Assembly (NCBI GenBank): GCA_023014485.1
Contig: JAJOZX010000091.1
Location: forward strand, 464,501 to 528,500
Direction of reading: 5' to 3'
From: Bathynomus jamesi
Taxonomy: Eukaryota > Arthropoda > Malacostraca > Isopoda > Cirolanidae
Length of the DNA: 64,000 nucleotides
Numbering within the stretch: the stretch's first letter is position 1; each line of letters begins with the position of its first letter. The translations under genes were made by a program, and so were the position numbers. Shown piece by piece: positions 23,461 to 34,984 of the stretch. The notes under the pieces were generated by a model, which ran no database searches, had not been told where the DNA came from, and worked only from the letters and a program-made list of their open reading frames with translations.

Positions 23461-23689
23461 GGCATAAATACTCTGAATTATTTAAATACTTTATACCCTT
23501 GAAAATGTAATTAGATACAAGATAAGGGACGACAAAAAGGAAATTTTGTCGGTACAAATTAAAATTCTTGAAATTTGTATACCCTCGAAATTACGCGTTT
23601 AAGAGGTAAAGTAATTCAGGTTTTTCAATTTTAAATAGTTTTGACAACGTAAATTATGACCATTTCTTTAACCTGGACCAGTGGTATTT

Positions 23690-23890
23690 AACCTTTTTAA
23701 ACTAAAGAACATTACGAGAAACAACGGCTTTAAAATTAAGAGTAAAACGTTTGGTTTGAAACTTGGGTTGTGAAAGTGGAATAGCCTTCCCGCGCGGGTC
23801 GTAACAAACACTTTTGTAAATATATTTAAGAAAAAGTTTGACGGGTGTTTTAGAAGCATAAACTTAGAGTAAAGGGAGGGTAAAATGAGA
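23690..23890 (+). pseudogene. CR1 reverse transcriptase C-terminal fragment
   Basis: The segment encodes, with breaks, KWNSLPARVVTNTFVNIFKK, matching the conserved W-N-x-L-P C-terminal block of CR1-type LINEs. A lone hAT-like left end (CAGTGGTATTTAACC) sits just before it at 23680 without a partner. Confidence 0.55.
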
Positions 23891-24260
23891 AAAATCAAAC
23901 ACGATGTATGCTTTTACGGGAATTTTTAAATTGGTGTGTGCTCACTAGCTGGAAGTGTGTCTGGTCGGTCAGTAGGCCCCTCAGCTAAGTAATTCCAGTG
24001 TGGAAGATGGCAACATAAATAAACTTACATAGTCTTTCAGTACAGTGGCCTTTGATATTCAGTCGAGGAAATGATGCCGCGATCATGAACTCTTGCATAT
24101 AAATAAGAATTCCTTTAAAAGTAGTATAATGTTTCACGCTATCGTTTACTTTCCACTGTCCAGTAATGCGTAATTAAGTACACGAGATAAGTGTACGCAC
24201 GGTGTGAATGAACTTTGAAGATATTATTTTCATTACACTTTGCCTTGGTTTTCTTTAAAT

Positions 24261-24456
24261 CAGGGGTCACCAACTTGGGCGGTAGCGCCCACTAGTGGGC
24301 TCACATTAAAGTTAGAGGTAATTAAACATTTATTTCATTATTTATTTTATCGATTATGTTGATTTATTCTTTTTGATCTAAGGTGGGCGATAAGCTTTTT
24401 TTAATTTTCAAAAAATCGTAAAAGTGGTCGGTGAACAAAAAGGTTGGTGACCCCTG
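24261..24456. mobile_element. hAT-type MITE
   Basis: Ends CAGGGGTCACCAAC and GTTGGTGACCCCTG with a perfect 8-base duplication CTTTAAAT (24253-24260, 24457-24464). 196 bases, non-coding. Confidence 0.93.
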
Positions 24457-24464
24457 CTTTAAAT

Positions 24465-25640
24465 CATCTTTCACCACTCGTTTCTGTAAGCAGTAGGTGT
24501 CAGAAGAAGAGCAGCCTTGTCTATTCTGTAATTCACTGTCACTAATTATTCCAGTGAGAAGATTTTATACGTTTACAAGCATAAGCATCAGGGTTGGCCT
24601 GATTGGACTCAACCCAGTTGAGATTTTATCAGAAAAATCTCACCTTGAAAAAGCGGAAAATCCTCACATTTAATGTTTTTTTTAAACTTAAATACCATAT
24701 TTTAAGGTAAATTAAAATACAGTTTAAGCCCCTATACTTTATTACCATGCATTTGATAAATCCCAATTCCTCTCTACTCTCGTAAACTGACTCCCCTTTT
24801 TTATAGCTAATCTGTTTCTAAGCTTTTGACGAAATAATGCCAAAAGTTTAGTAATCTAATTCTATGGCAACTGTTTATTATCTATGTAACCATGAACAAA
24901 CTTGTCTTGGGGTAAAAAAAAAAGCAATGGATTATGAAAATCTGATATTAGATTAAAATAGGCAAGCTATGGCTAGGTCACGGGTGGGGAAACATTTTTG
25001 GGGTACCCCAACCTTCGCCTAGATTACCTACTAGGCATGCTTATTGTCAGACTAGAATTTCTGGGGGTTTTCAAGATCTAAAGTGGATATTGGCTGTAGT
25101 GTGTGTGTGTAAATTCCAGTCTGGGTTTATGGCTCAAAGTTGCACATGATGAATCTGAATTGGCCAAGGTTGTCAGAAACCCAAATTAATTACTCCAATT
25201 ACCGAGTTATATGGTAAGTTCAACTCCAAGGGCTCTTATAGACCCAAGCTCGCCAACTTGGTAGGTTATTTTGCCTACTATATGAGAATTACACATTTAA
25301 TTCTAAGCTGTAAGGTTATACATGTTATATAGGCTGGATAGAAAGTATGATAGAGTATAAATAACTGTCCCCAATATACTGAAATCGAATCATTTTGAAT
25401 GTTACTCTTACAAACAACATAATTTGCTTCTCTCTCCTCCTGAAGTTGAACCATGATTTTGTGGTTTTAGTTCCTATTATTATGTATTTAGGCCTACAGC
25501 AAAATTGTTTTTATAAACGTAAATAGTGTACTAGACTGTGGAACAATATTAATGAAGTAAAAAGTGAGGTTTAGTTGTGTAGGTAATGAAACGTACTTTT
25601 ACTATTGTTTAGGCCTATTAGAGTAATAATCATCTGAATA
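24465..25640. other. AT-rich stretch without genes
   Basis: No repeat or open frame here that I can assign. Confidence 0.6.
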
Positions 25641-25647
25641 TTATATA

Positions 25648-26215
25648 CAGGGTGTCCGAGAATTATATGTACAATTTTTGGCTGTTATTAAAAGTCAACC
25701 ATGAAGTGTAGAAATTCTTGTCCCATTTTACAGAGAATCTCATTAAGTTTTTTCTGATACCAAGTTTTGACAAGTTTTTTAGAAATTCCAGTGTGTCCGA
25801 ACATTATCTGTACAATTTCATCTTTTAATAAAATTCTTGATAACACACGTAAAATTCTTAAACAAGATTATTTAGAATCTGTATTTTCAAAAGTTTCTTT
25901 TATTAAAGTAACGTTGTTACAAACATTCGATATGTGCACCATTAGTGATTCGCAAAACATCCAATCGATACTCCAAATGTTGCCATGTACGCTGCAGCAT
26001 ATCCACATCAATTCGCTCAATAGCAGCTGTGATTCTTGCTTTTAAATCATCAATGTCTGTCACCCGCGTACATTTCTAAAAAACTTGTCAAAACTTGGTA
26101 TCAGAAAAAACTTAATGAGATTCTCTGTAAAATGGGACAACACTGGAATTTCTACACTTCATGGTTGACTTTTAATAACAGCCAAAAATTGTACAGATAA
26201 TTCTCGGACACCCTG
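25648..26215. mobile_element. Mariner-type fold-back element
   Basis: Starts CAGGGTGTCCGAGAATTA and ends with the complement, flanked by TA, with inverted arms of about 135 bases (25648-25785 and 26075-26215). The centre holds a minus-strand transposase C-terminus: DDLKARITAAIERIDVDML then RTWQHLEYRLDVLRITNGAH. Just beyond it, at about 25790-25810, is a second inward-placed terminal sequence GTGTCCGAACATTATCTGTA. The element thus contains three copies of the same transposon end. Confidence 0.78.
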
Positions 26216-28080
26216 TATATTAATAATAGATCTTTCGATAGCAAATATATCTATATATATATTGTACCCCCGCCTTCCCGGCTTCCTTCTTGGGTTAGCT
26301 TAGAGTCTTTGTTAACCAGTAAATCTGCAAGCTGGAAAGATGTTACTGTAATTATTGCACACCTTGAAAGGTTTTTTTTATTTGTAGTCGGTGAGCGAAT
26401 TTTTTTTAATAATTTTTAGTTTGCAATTTAAAGAAATTTTTGTATGTATGGGAACTTTGGATTTTTTTTCAGCAAGTACGAGTACATGCCCAAGAGTAAA
26501 TTGTATAAAGTTCTGTAGTTATCACACTAATTCTAATTTTTGTACTCTTTGCTTTAGCAAATTATTATTTTTTTTTTACATTGAGTACTTATCATTCTTG
26601 AGTGTGAGTCTAAGGACTAGATTATTTATTACGTATTCTAAAATCTGTTACCATATTGTAAGCCTCCAGAAATTACTAATTAGTAATTTTGAACATTTTT
26701 TTTTTTTTTCTTCACAAAAGTACACTTCCAAGTCGTATAGAGGGTTCGAAAAGAAAAATCTGAATAGGCTTTATTCTTTAATGTATATAATGAAAAGAAT
26801 AAATGAAGATTAGCGTCGTCTTAACGATATCATTCTTTGGTTTCTACATAATCTTCAGCTTCATTGATAGAACATTAATAGGAAGATAGTGTAATGTGAT
26901 TTTATTTTTCGAATGAGATAAATAAATGGATAAACACTAGATCAATCAATACTAAGAATTTTTATATTGCTATTAATTAAAAGCATGGTAGTAAGTTGGC
27001 AAAATGATAACGAAAATAATAATGATACAAGAGCACTCGTATGGTTTATTTATATATATAAAGAATTTTATACATAAATTTAATTCTACAATAAATTATT
27101 TAACTTTTGACGTGGTCAGTAAATAATACAAATATTTATTGGCCCATTTACAAGTTATATACAAAACGACATTAAAAACTGTATAAAGGTTACAAAATAA
27201 AAATACAAGGTCTAAAAATGACTAAGAACAGAAAACTGGTATGACAGTTTCAGAAAAAGGTTCGCCGCCTAAAACGCATAAAAAAAATTTACTAATTATT
27301 TATATTTTCTTTGAATATTTAATTTTTGGTGAAAGGCAACAGTAAAATGTCAAAAACAAAACCCACTCTTTAATGATTAGTAATCTTTTGTTTTTTAGAC
27401 ATTTTAGGTTTTCAGGAAACTCTTTCCGAAACTGAACGACGATTACGCATTACATTTAGTTCCTTCTACTTTTCAGGAATTAGTGAAACGAATAAGAAAC
27501 GCAAATTGATGTCGAGAAAGTTGTTTCTGCCAATGAAAACTTTTAAAACAACCATCATCATGCGTAAAGAGGAGGGTAAGCCGTTAGGTTAGGAACGAAA
27601 TTATAATGGATTTTTTAAAAGTTAGATAAGGGAATGTATTGTGGTGGAAGAATGAAGAATCGTACCTGTAAGTACTGAGGCAAGATAGAAAAGGGGCAGT
27701 GGTAGAGTGAGGTAATGAATTTCAGCGTTTGAAAATCCTCCGAAGAATATTTTCAATGAAAATCGAGAAAGTTAAAAAAGTTACTAATGAAAAATTGATA
27801 TCCGGTGCTTCTAATGTATGGACACTGACATTCTCAGTATATACAGTTTGTCCCCTTCATTCGTTGAGATTTCTTGTCTGGTATTACGAGACTATTTGAA
27901 CATTGATAGTGCTAAAATCATAAACTATATTTACAGTTGATGGCCAACAAAAATAGTTTTCTGTACTAAATATCCTCTGTTCTCAGAAACAGGAATGAGC
28001 GAGCTATGCAAAATAAAAATTCAAACCAAACTATATATATATGCGCGCGCGCGCGCTTGATTAATTGAAAGATGGTCTAT
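26216..28080. other. AT-rich stretch without genes
   Basis: No gene seen. The 140-codon open frame at 26391-26813 is Phe/Ser-rich, low in complexity and unrecognised. A short (GC)n run occurs at 28041-28056. Confidence 0.55.
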
Positions 28081-28082
28081 AA

Positions 28083-28380
28083 CAGGGGTGTCCAACCCTT
28101 TTTTTCATGAAGGCCCATATTTCAATTAATGACCCACACCGAGGGCCAGTGTGCAAATTTTAGATAAAATTTTATTGAAATAAAATGACATTAGATAATG
28201 AATTTCCAGTTGACCGCCAGCCGGGCCGTATGTTGGACAAACCTGCCTTATAACGTAACAACAGGGCGAGAGAAAAATTCTTACCACCAAAACAAATGAA
28301 GTAATTATTTTACCTAATGTATTTATTTTTACACGTAAACTGATTTTATAATACGGTGTCCAAAAAGTCGGGAAACAGGA
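28083..28380. repeat. Unpaired transposon ends
   Basis: A hAT-like left end CAGGGGTGTCCAACCC at 28084 has no visible right partner. A mariner-like end GGTGTCCAAAAAGTCGGGAA at about 28354 is also alone. Probably truncated remnants. Confidence 0.45.
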
Positions 28381-28389
28381 ACAATGCAT

Positions 28390-28660
28390 TTTTTTTTAAA
28401 TATTATATACGCAGGAAGGAGGAGGGGCCAAGGTAGAACGCCAGCAAAATCGTTCCAACCCATAAGAGGAGAGAGCCGAAATTAAGGCATTGTTCTACAA
28501 TAATCTTTCAAACTGTGCATTTGAAAGATTGGAGGTCATAGACAGGGGGAAAGATGGATTGAGGAAGATTGTTCCAGAGTTCACCGGTTGAGTAAATGAA
28601 AGACTGAAAATACCGATTAACACTGCCTTAGAGAGAGTTGGACAGAAAAGGGATGAGACT
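28390..28660 (-). repeat. Jockey-type LINE 3' tail
   Basis: The segment from GGAAGGAGGAGGGGCCAAGG to about 28660 aligns with 46375-46620. It encodes in pieces on the minus strand the LINE end motif W-N-x-L-P and the following tail. Truncated at its 5' side. Confidence 0.7.
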
Positions 28661-28705
28661 ATGTGAGAAGCAAAATATATTATATATATATACCTTTGTT
28701 TGAAA

Positions 28706-29298
28706 CCTTTGGTTAGCTTCCGGCCGAATTGTTCATTCTGACGAAGGTCAAGCTTTTCACTCCACTTTAGACCTACAGTTTAACGTGGAATCCGAACCAC
28801 GCCCTATCAACAGCCCAGCGTCTTAACCACTAGGCCACCTAGGGTACCCATTTATCTACCAACCACTTTCTTTATTGTGTGGAAGGATGAACAGCTGGGT
28901 TTTGCTGCGCGCCAGCTGCCGTCGGGTCTCGAACCCGGGGCCGATGGATTCGTAGTCAGCGACGCTAACCACTACACCACCGAGGCGCTGATAGAATATA
29001 TATATACCACCGAGGAAGGCGCCTCGGTGTTGTAATGGTTAGCGTCGCTGACTACGAATCCATTGGCCCCAGGTTCGAGACCTGACGGCAGCCGGCGCGC
29101 AGCAAAACCCAGCTGTTCATCCTTCCACACAATAAAGAAAGTGGTTGGTAGATAAATGGGTACCCTAGGTGGCATAGTGGTTAAGACGCTGGGCTGCTGA
29201 TGGGGCGTGGTTCGGATTCCACGTTAAACTGTAGGTCTAAAGTGGAGTGAAAAGCTTGACCGTCAGAATGAACAATTCGGGCAGAAGCTAACCAAAGG
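28706..29298. repeat. Palindromic SINE with two tRNA-like heads per arm
   Basis: Arms of about 280 bases (28706-28988 and 29020-29298) are inverted copies. Reading the right arm: a first tRNA-like unit with TGTAATGGTTAGCG and B box GGTTCGAGACC (about 29020-29092); a linker with AATAAAGAAAGTGG; a second tRNA-like unit with A box TGGCATAGTGG and B box GGTTCGGATTCC (about 29158-29222); then the central block and the AAGCTTGACC tail of the SINE seen at 8395 and 40876. The arms differ by point changes and small indels, so they are not identical duplicates. Confidence 0.8.

Positions 29299-29301
<3 letters not shown>

Positions 29302-29351
<50 letters not shown>
29302..29351. repeat. (TA)n microsatellite
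   Basis: A TA tract of about 50 bases directly flanks the palindromic SINE. Confidence 0.95.
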
Positions 29352-29358
<7 letters not shown>

Positions 29359-29388
29359 TTTTTCACTTCTTTCACTTAGCTGCGTACT

Positions 29389-30885
29389 ATGAAGTTTATA
29401 AGAGTCTGGGTTCAGGTTCAGCGTTGGTACAAACAAACTTATGATCGACACGCGACTTTGTCAGCCAATGTTATTAAGATAACTCGCATGATGGCTCTTC
29501 GCTTTAGAAGTGTTGCTCATATGTCAAGGAGTGGTCCACCATCCACAGTGCATTCGCATGAGAACATTGATGCTGTAAGGGATGTGGCACAAGACTCAAC
29601 GACATCTGTAAGGCAGATCAACGCTGAAATTGGCTTAACATCGTATGTAGTTCAGGCAGTCTTAAAATTGGACTTGCAGGACCGACCATACAAACCCCAT
29701 TGCTTCCAGAATCTTTACGAGGAAGACTTTAATCGTCTCCAGCATTTTCCGAAGAAATGAATGCATTGATGGATAACAATGAGCTAGTTGATCATTTGCT
29801 CTTCAGTGATGAAACTGTCTTTCATCTTGTGGATTTGTGAATCGCACAATTCTCATTACTAGCATAAGGAGTCAGACCATCATGATCCCACTGAAAAGTA
29901 GTCTTTCCATCCCAAAATTACAGTGTGGTGTAGAATGACGTCTCGAATTATGGGCTCATTTATATCGAGAACAACGATGACACCAGAAGGGTACCTCTCA
30001 CGTTTGAAGCATGTTGAAATACCTGCTGCTGACTCCTATCGTGCTAGTAATGACAATGGTGATTCACAAACCCAAGATGAAAGAGAGCTTCATCACTGAA
30101 GAGCAAGTGATCAATTAGCTTATTGTCATCCATGAATGCATTCATTTCTTCAGGAAACTGCAGGCGGCGATTAAAGTCTTTCATGGATGACAATAAGCTA
30201 ATTGATCACTTGCTCTTCAGTGATGAAGCTCTCTTTCATCTTGGGTTTGTGAATCACCATTGTCATTACTAGCATGATAGGAGTCAGCAGCAGGTATTTC
30301 AACATGCTTCAAACGTGAGAGGTACCCTTCTGGTGTCATCGTTGTTCTCGATATAAATGAGCCCATAATTCGAGACGTCATTCTACACCACACTGTAATT
30401 TTGGGATGGAAAGACTACTTTTCAGTGGGATCATGATGGTCTGACTCCTTATGCTAGTAATGAGAATTGTGCGATTCACAAATCCACAAGATGAAAGACA
30501 GTTTCATCACTGAAGAGCAAATGATCAACTAGCTCATTGTTATCCATCAATGCATTCATTTCTTCGGAAAATGCTGGAGACGATTAAAGTCTTCCTCGTA
30601 AAGATTCTGGAAGCAATGGGGTTTGTATGGTCGGTCCTGCAAGTCCAATTTTAAGACTGCCTGAACTACATACGATGTTAAGCCAATTTCAGCGTTGATC
30701 TGCCTTACAGATGTCGTTGAGTCTTGTGCCACAACATCCCTTACAGCAGCAATGTTCTCATGCGAATGCACTGTGGATAGTGGACCACTCCTTGACATAT
30801 CAGCAATACTTCTAGAGTGAAGAGCCTTTATACGAGTCATCCTAATGGCATTGGCTACCAAAGTCACGAAGTTGTCTCGCGATAA
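29389..30885. mobile_element. Doubly folded mariner-type transposase palindrome
   Basis: The centre of symmetry is near 30165. Reading left to right: transposase sense (29447 to about 30060), antisense (about 30060-30147), a spacer, sense (30183 to about 30270), antisense (about 30270-30885). The outer arms encode the same helix-turn-helix and linker region, with RSVAHMSRSGPPSTVHSHEN on the plus strand and RSIADMSRSGPLSTVHSHEN on the minus strand, followed by pieces with LLFSDE (first catalytic Asp) and TVWCRMTSRI. No third catalytic region or terminal repeat is clear. Both copies are truncated. Confidence 0.8.
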
Positions 30886-31002
30886 TAAAACCCCAATAAT
30901 ACAAAATCAGCTGCATATTAAAAATTAGACCTGAAACAAGAATAAAAAAACTAGGGAGCAAGTGTAGTTTACGTCCCCCAACTTTGTCTGCGTATACCTA
31001 AT

Positions 31003-31108
31003 CAAATAAAACGTTAGAACTAACGAAAATATTACGACTTAACCAATCGTATATATAGACGATTGGTTAAGTCGTAATATTTTCGTTAGTTTTAACGTTT
31101 TATTTGAT
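31003..31108. repeat. Small palindrome, family of 18268 and 19533
   Basis: TCAAATAAAACGTT and its complement enclose ACTAACGAAAATATTACGAC and the inner ACGATTGGTTAAGTCG. It is nearly perfect, with a TATATA centre. Confidence 0.88.
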
Positions 31109-32600
31109 GGATTCATTCAAAAAAATGTTTCCTAAAGATCCTAGTGTAGTTTGTGTCCCCTTTACGTCCCCCTGACGCAAAACTACACTTCCTCTGAAAC
31201 TAGGCATTATATATATTAGTTGCACTGAAAAGCGTAGTTCCTTGTTAAACGATTTCTCGGACACCCTTTTAGCAGATTTACAGCCAATCTTAAATGATAA
31301 TTGAATATTACCATAATCATATTGTAAAAAGCATAATCTTAAAAGCTAAAGAATAATACATGCTTGCGAGAGACTTCGTACTAGGCTATATACATTTTTT
31401 TTCCTTGTATTGACGTATAGTATAATTGTGTTTACCATTTGATCAGAGAGCAAAGCTAATACAATACTCACTCGGTTTTCCGTGACTGAGGGGCGGTGCA
31501 TGATCAAGGATAAACTGATTTCACGGTTATCTCCCGCTCGTGGTTAGATGCAGCCGCCACCACATGGTGGTATTCTATTACAGTATAATATATAACTAAG
31601 TAATTTGTACTCACCACAAGACGAAGATTGTAACCCCTCCCTCTGCTAATAACACTGCGCGGAGACTGACTGAAGCGTGTTGTGGTGGGCTGGTGGGAGG
31701 CGAGCCGAGCCGCGAATATAAGCACCGTGCCAAATTACGGTTAACTCGGTGTCATGATCACGGATAACAGCGTGAGTATTGTGTGTGTGTGTGTATGAAC
31801 GCGTAAGGCACCCATCATATTGCAAGATAATATAAAGGCTCAGAGGATAAAAATATAAAAACTGAATAAGTGAATTTTCATTAACTTTAATATAAATGAA
31901 AAAAAATCCCCAAAAATACTAGTAATTTATTAGAATAAAAAATTGGAAACCGTGAAAATATTTAGAAAAATTCTTTTATAATAAATACTCAAATTATTAA
32001 AAGCGTGACACATTTACAGTGAATTTAACTTAACAAAAAACTTTAACAGTGACTTTATATATACCTGAATTGTAATCAAGAATACGTGTCAAGTCGTGGG
32101 TTGAACCAGTCTTTTTGAACGTAATGCATATGAGGTTTCAGGAATTACGCGAAACGAGTGTTTTCACACAGTGACTAACGTATATATGTACTTACAGAAA
32201 TTAAGAATTATCAGTTAAAACATGCAGGACTAAAGCTCCCATTATTAGTCCTGGGTAAAATGTTAATTTATTCGCTTATTAATCCTATAACATGAGGCTA
32301 ACCTATGTCTCCTTTAATTAAAAAAATGTTTTTCTAATTCGTTTAAGGAAAATATAAATTTATCCACTACTGTCTATGAGGTTGTTTATTACAGCGTGAA
32401 TTTTTTTTTTTTAATTTTTTAACAGCCATGGAACAGGACGCCTTTGGTTATAAGAACAAGAAATGAGAAGTAAACAAGCATCCTATAGTAAAAAAAAAAA
32501 AATTAATTTAATAAACGTTTCTTAGTCAGAAGTAAAAATTGTTTTTTCTTTAAATACTTTGAAAAATATCTTCCGAAAAAGAAATGCTCCAACCCCTACT
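31109..32600. other. AT-rich stretch downstream of PIK3C2
   Basis: No gene or repeat that I recognise. Short open frames are without similarity known to me. Confidence 0.55.
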
Positions 32601-32611
32601 ATACCTAAATC

Positions 32612-32617
32612 TTTATT
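32612..32617 (-). promoter_or_regulatory. PIK3C2: Candidate poly(A) signal of PIK3C2
   Basis: AATAAA on the minus strand, about 90 bases after the PIK3C2 stop codon. It is the first such hexamer after the stop. Confidence 0.5.
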
Positions 32618-32707
32618 TAAGAAATTACCTCAAATTCATTCAACAAATGCTTCAAAATTTGTTCAGTTTTACGAACGTAAGAACGAGGAAGTAGTAAGTT
32701 CAGACCA

Positions 32708-32917
32708 TCAAGAATGCATGGGTAAGTTGTGTTCTCTCGCTGTCCTGATACTGTGTTCCAAACTGAGCCATTCGCACATTTCCGTCTTCCAGTCGAGGTC
32801 TCCCAACCTCAGGTACGCGGAGCCACAGTACGAGTTCTCAGAAAATTTGTCTTCGCTCCAAACGCTCACTTCGAGTACTTTCATACGAATTATATCCAAA
32901 CTCATTCGATACGTGAT
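32708..32917 (-). CDS. PIK3C2: PIK3C2 last coding exon: end of C2 domain
   Basis: The acceptor precedes [20 protein letters not shown], the late strands of the C2 beta-sandwich. [18 protein letters not shown] and a WLSLEHS end follow, with a TGA at 32708-32710. The tail after the C2 fold is short (about a dozen residues), as in other class II enzymes. Confidence 0.85.
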   Translation of the reverse strand: MTYRMSLDIIRMKVLEVSVWSEDKFSENSYCGSAYLRLGDLDWKTEMCEWLSLEHSIRTAREHNLPMHS

Positions 32918-34953
32918 CTGAAGAAAAGAAATTCACAAATATGAAATCGCTTATTCATAAATTTATGGCAATATTAATTAACCCTAAAAGGACGACTTCT
33001 ACAAATTGGTAACATTTAAAATACATATTTATTATAACAACCTTTTAACGGCGATTTTTTTTTGTAGGGTTAACAATGAAATGTCAATTTTACAACTTCA
33101 GAAAAAAGTTCGCCTAGAAAGCGTATGACATTTAAAAAAAACAACTGTTCAGAAATTTGGGGGGGTCCCAAATTGTACATGGAGAACGATCACCTAAAAG
33201 GAATTTAAATAACGAATAAAGTACTCTAATGTAGAGAATCGCGTACTCACCATTTCCATGAAGGTGGGATGACACGACTTCTTTACTACTTTTGTCTTCC
33301 TCTTGGTCTTCTTATTGGGGTCGGGGAGGAGGTACAACTTGACGTATGGAGAAGGCTCGGGCGATCCAACAGCCTGAGCCAGGTTCCGCGCGTGTTGCAC
33401 CACTATTTGCAACTGACCTCTGATGTACTGTAGGTTTACTTTCACCTGCCCCTGAACCTTAAAGGAACCGCTCGGTCCAATTCCAACAGTCGACGATCGA
33501 TTGTCTATAATAATAATAATGATGATAAACGTACCGTCGGAAATTAAAATGGCCACAATTGTATCGTATTTAATGATGGGGGTTGTTTAGGTGGAATAAG
33601 GTTAAAGTCATATGACGACTTTACGTGGGATCCAAACTACGGGTCGCTACATAATCTGGACGCGGAGGACGGTCTCCCATCCAATCCACTGTCGCTTCAA
33701 TGGGAAGAAGCGTTACGACATTGGCTACGAGGTAGCCCATTACCAATAATAATAATCAAGCTTGGGTCGTTTAACCAACTTGGTAATGGCGAAGGTTACG
33801 TGACTGTAGGGACCTCGGCTTTACGCGGGATCTGAACGAACCCTGGGTCGGTATATCATCCGAGGGCGGAGTACGACAATCCATCCAACTACTGAACATA
33901 CCCAACGTAGCTTAGCCTCGCTGATCTAACGGAAAGTTGTTGCAACGTGGCCACATTAAATTACGAAACGCGCAACACTCTACTTCCAAAATAAACACTA
34001 TTAATTTTTCTTCCCCTTTTAACTCCTTAAACTTCAAAGTACGTGACTGTTCGCTCAATCCTTCTTGGCACAAGTGATAAAATACCCACACAGAACATAT
34101 AATCTAACGTACCTTTAATCTTTAGTTTCTTGATATGAATATTGGTGTCTTCTTGGTCCCTTAAAAGAGGGTGCAGAAAAGTGTAAACTAGGTCTGAATG
34201 CGAGACCTCATCAGCCAGACTAAACAGAGAGGAGAGGAAGTGCTCTATATCGAATTTTCGTTTCTCGGCCACAGCTTTCACTTCGGATCGACCTATTTGC
34301 ACACCTTTGGGCAAGCTAAGTCGAGAGAGAGAGAGAAATTATGATGATAAACGTCTATGGAAATTAAACTGATCCATGCAAATAATCGTACTTCACTTCT
34401 TTGCTGCTTGAAAAGATTTAACAAACATTTAGGAGGTTTGGTTCTCGTTTTCCTTCATAAAAGAAAATTTCTCTAAAATTAAAGTAGTTATTATATTTAT
34501 ATATACATTATATATTTAAAATCTCCAAAATTAAAAAAATAAATAAAGCAAAAAATACTAAAAACGGCAAAGCAGAAGTGTAGAAAAGTTTGTTTCCAAG
34601 AGAATCGTTATACCTCTGACAACTCAAAAACATCGCAAAATGTTCCTAATGAGCAAAAAAAAAGAAAAAAAATCTTATAATGAAGGATTCAATAAGTTTT
34701 TTTCCATTCTTGTTCATATTTAAAAGTAATTCAGCCTTGTTCATGTCTATATTATGGTCTCTGTCTAAACGATGTTTGTGGAAGGCAGAGTTATCATCTG
34801 CCGTGTTCAGACTGTATTTATGTCGGTAGAACAGTCTTTTAAAATCAATAGTTTCACCTATGTATCTAAGGACAATTCCTGCATGAGATTTGATAAACTC
34901 CAAAATTAGAGGAGCAATTTGATAGTTGATTTTTTTTTTCTGCGGAGATCACG

Positions 34954-34984
<31 letters not shown>

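Noticed and set aside
26391..26813. 140-codon open frame
   Set aside because: Phe/Ser-rich translation of T-rich DNA without recognisable domains, and no splice or poly(A) context.
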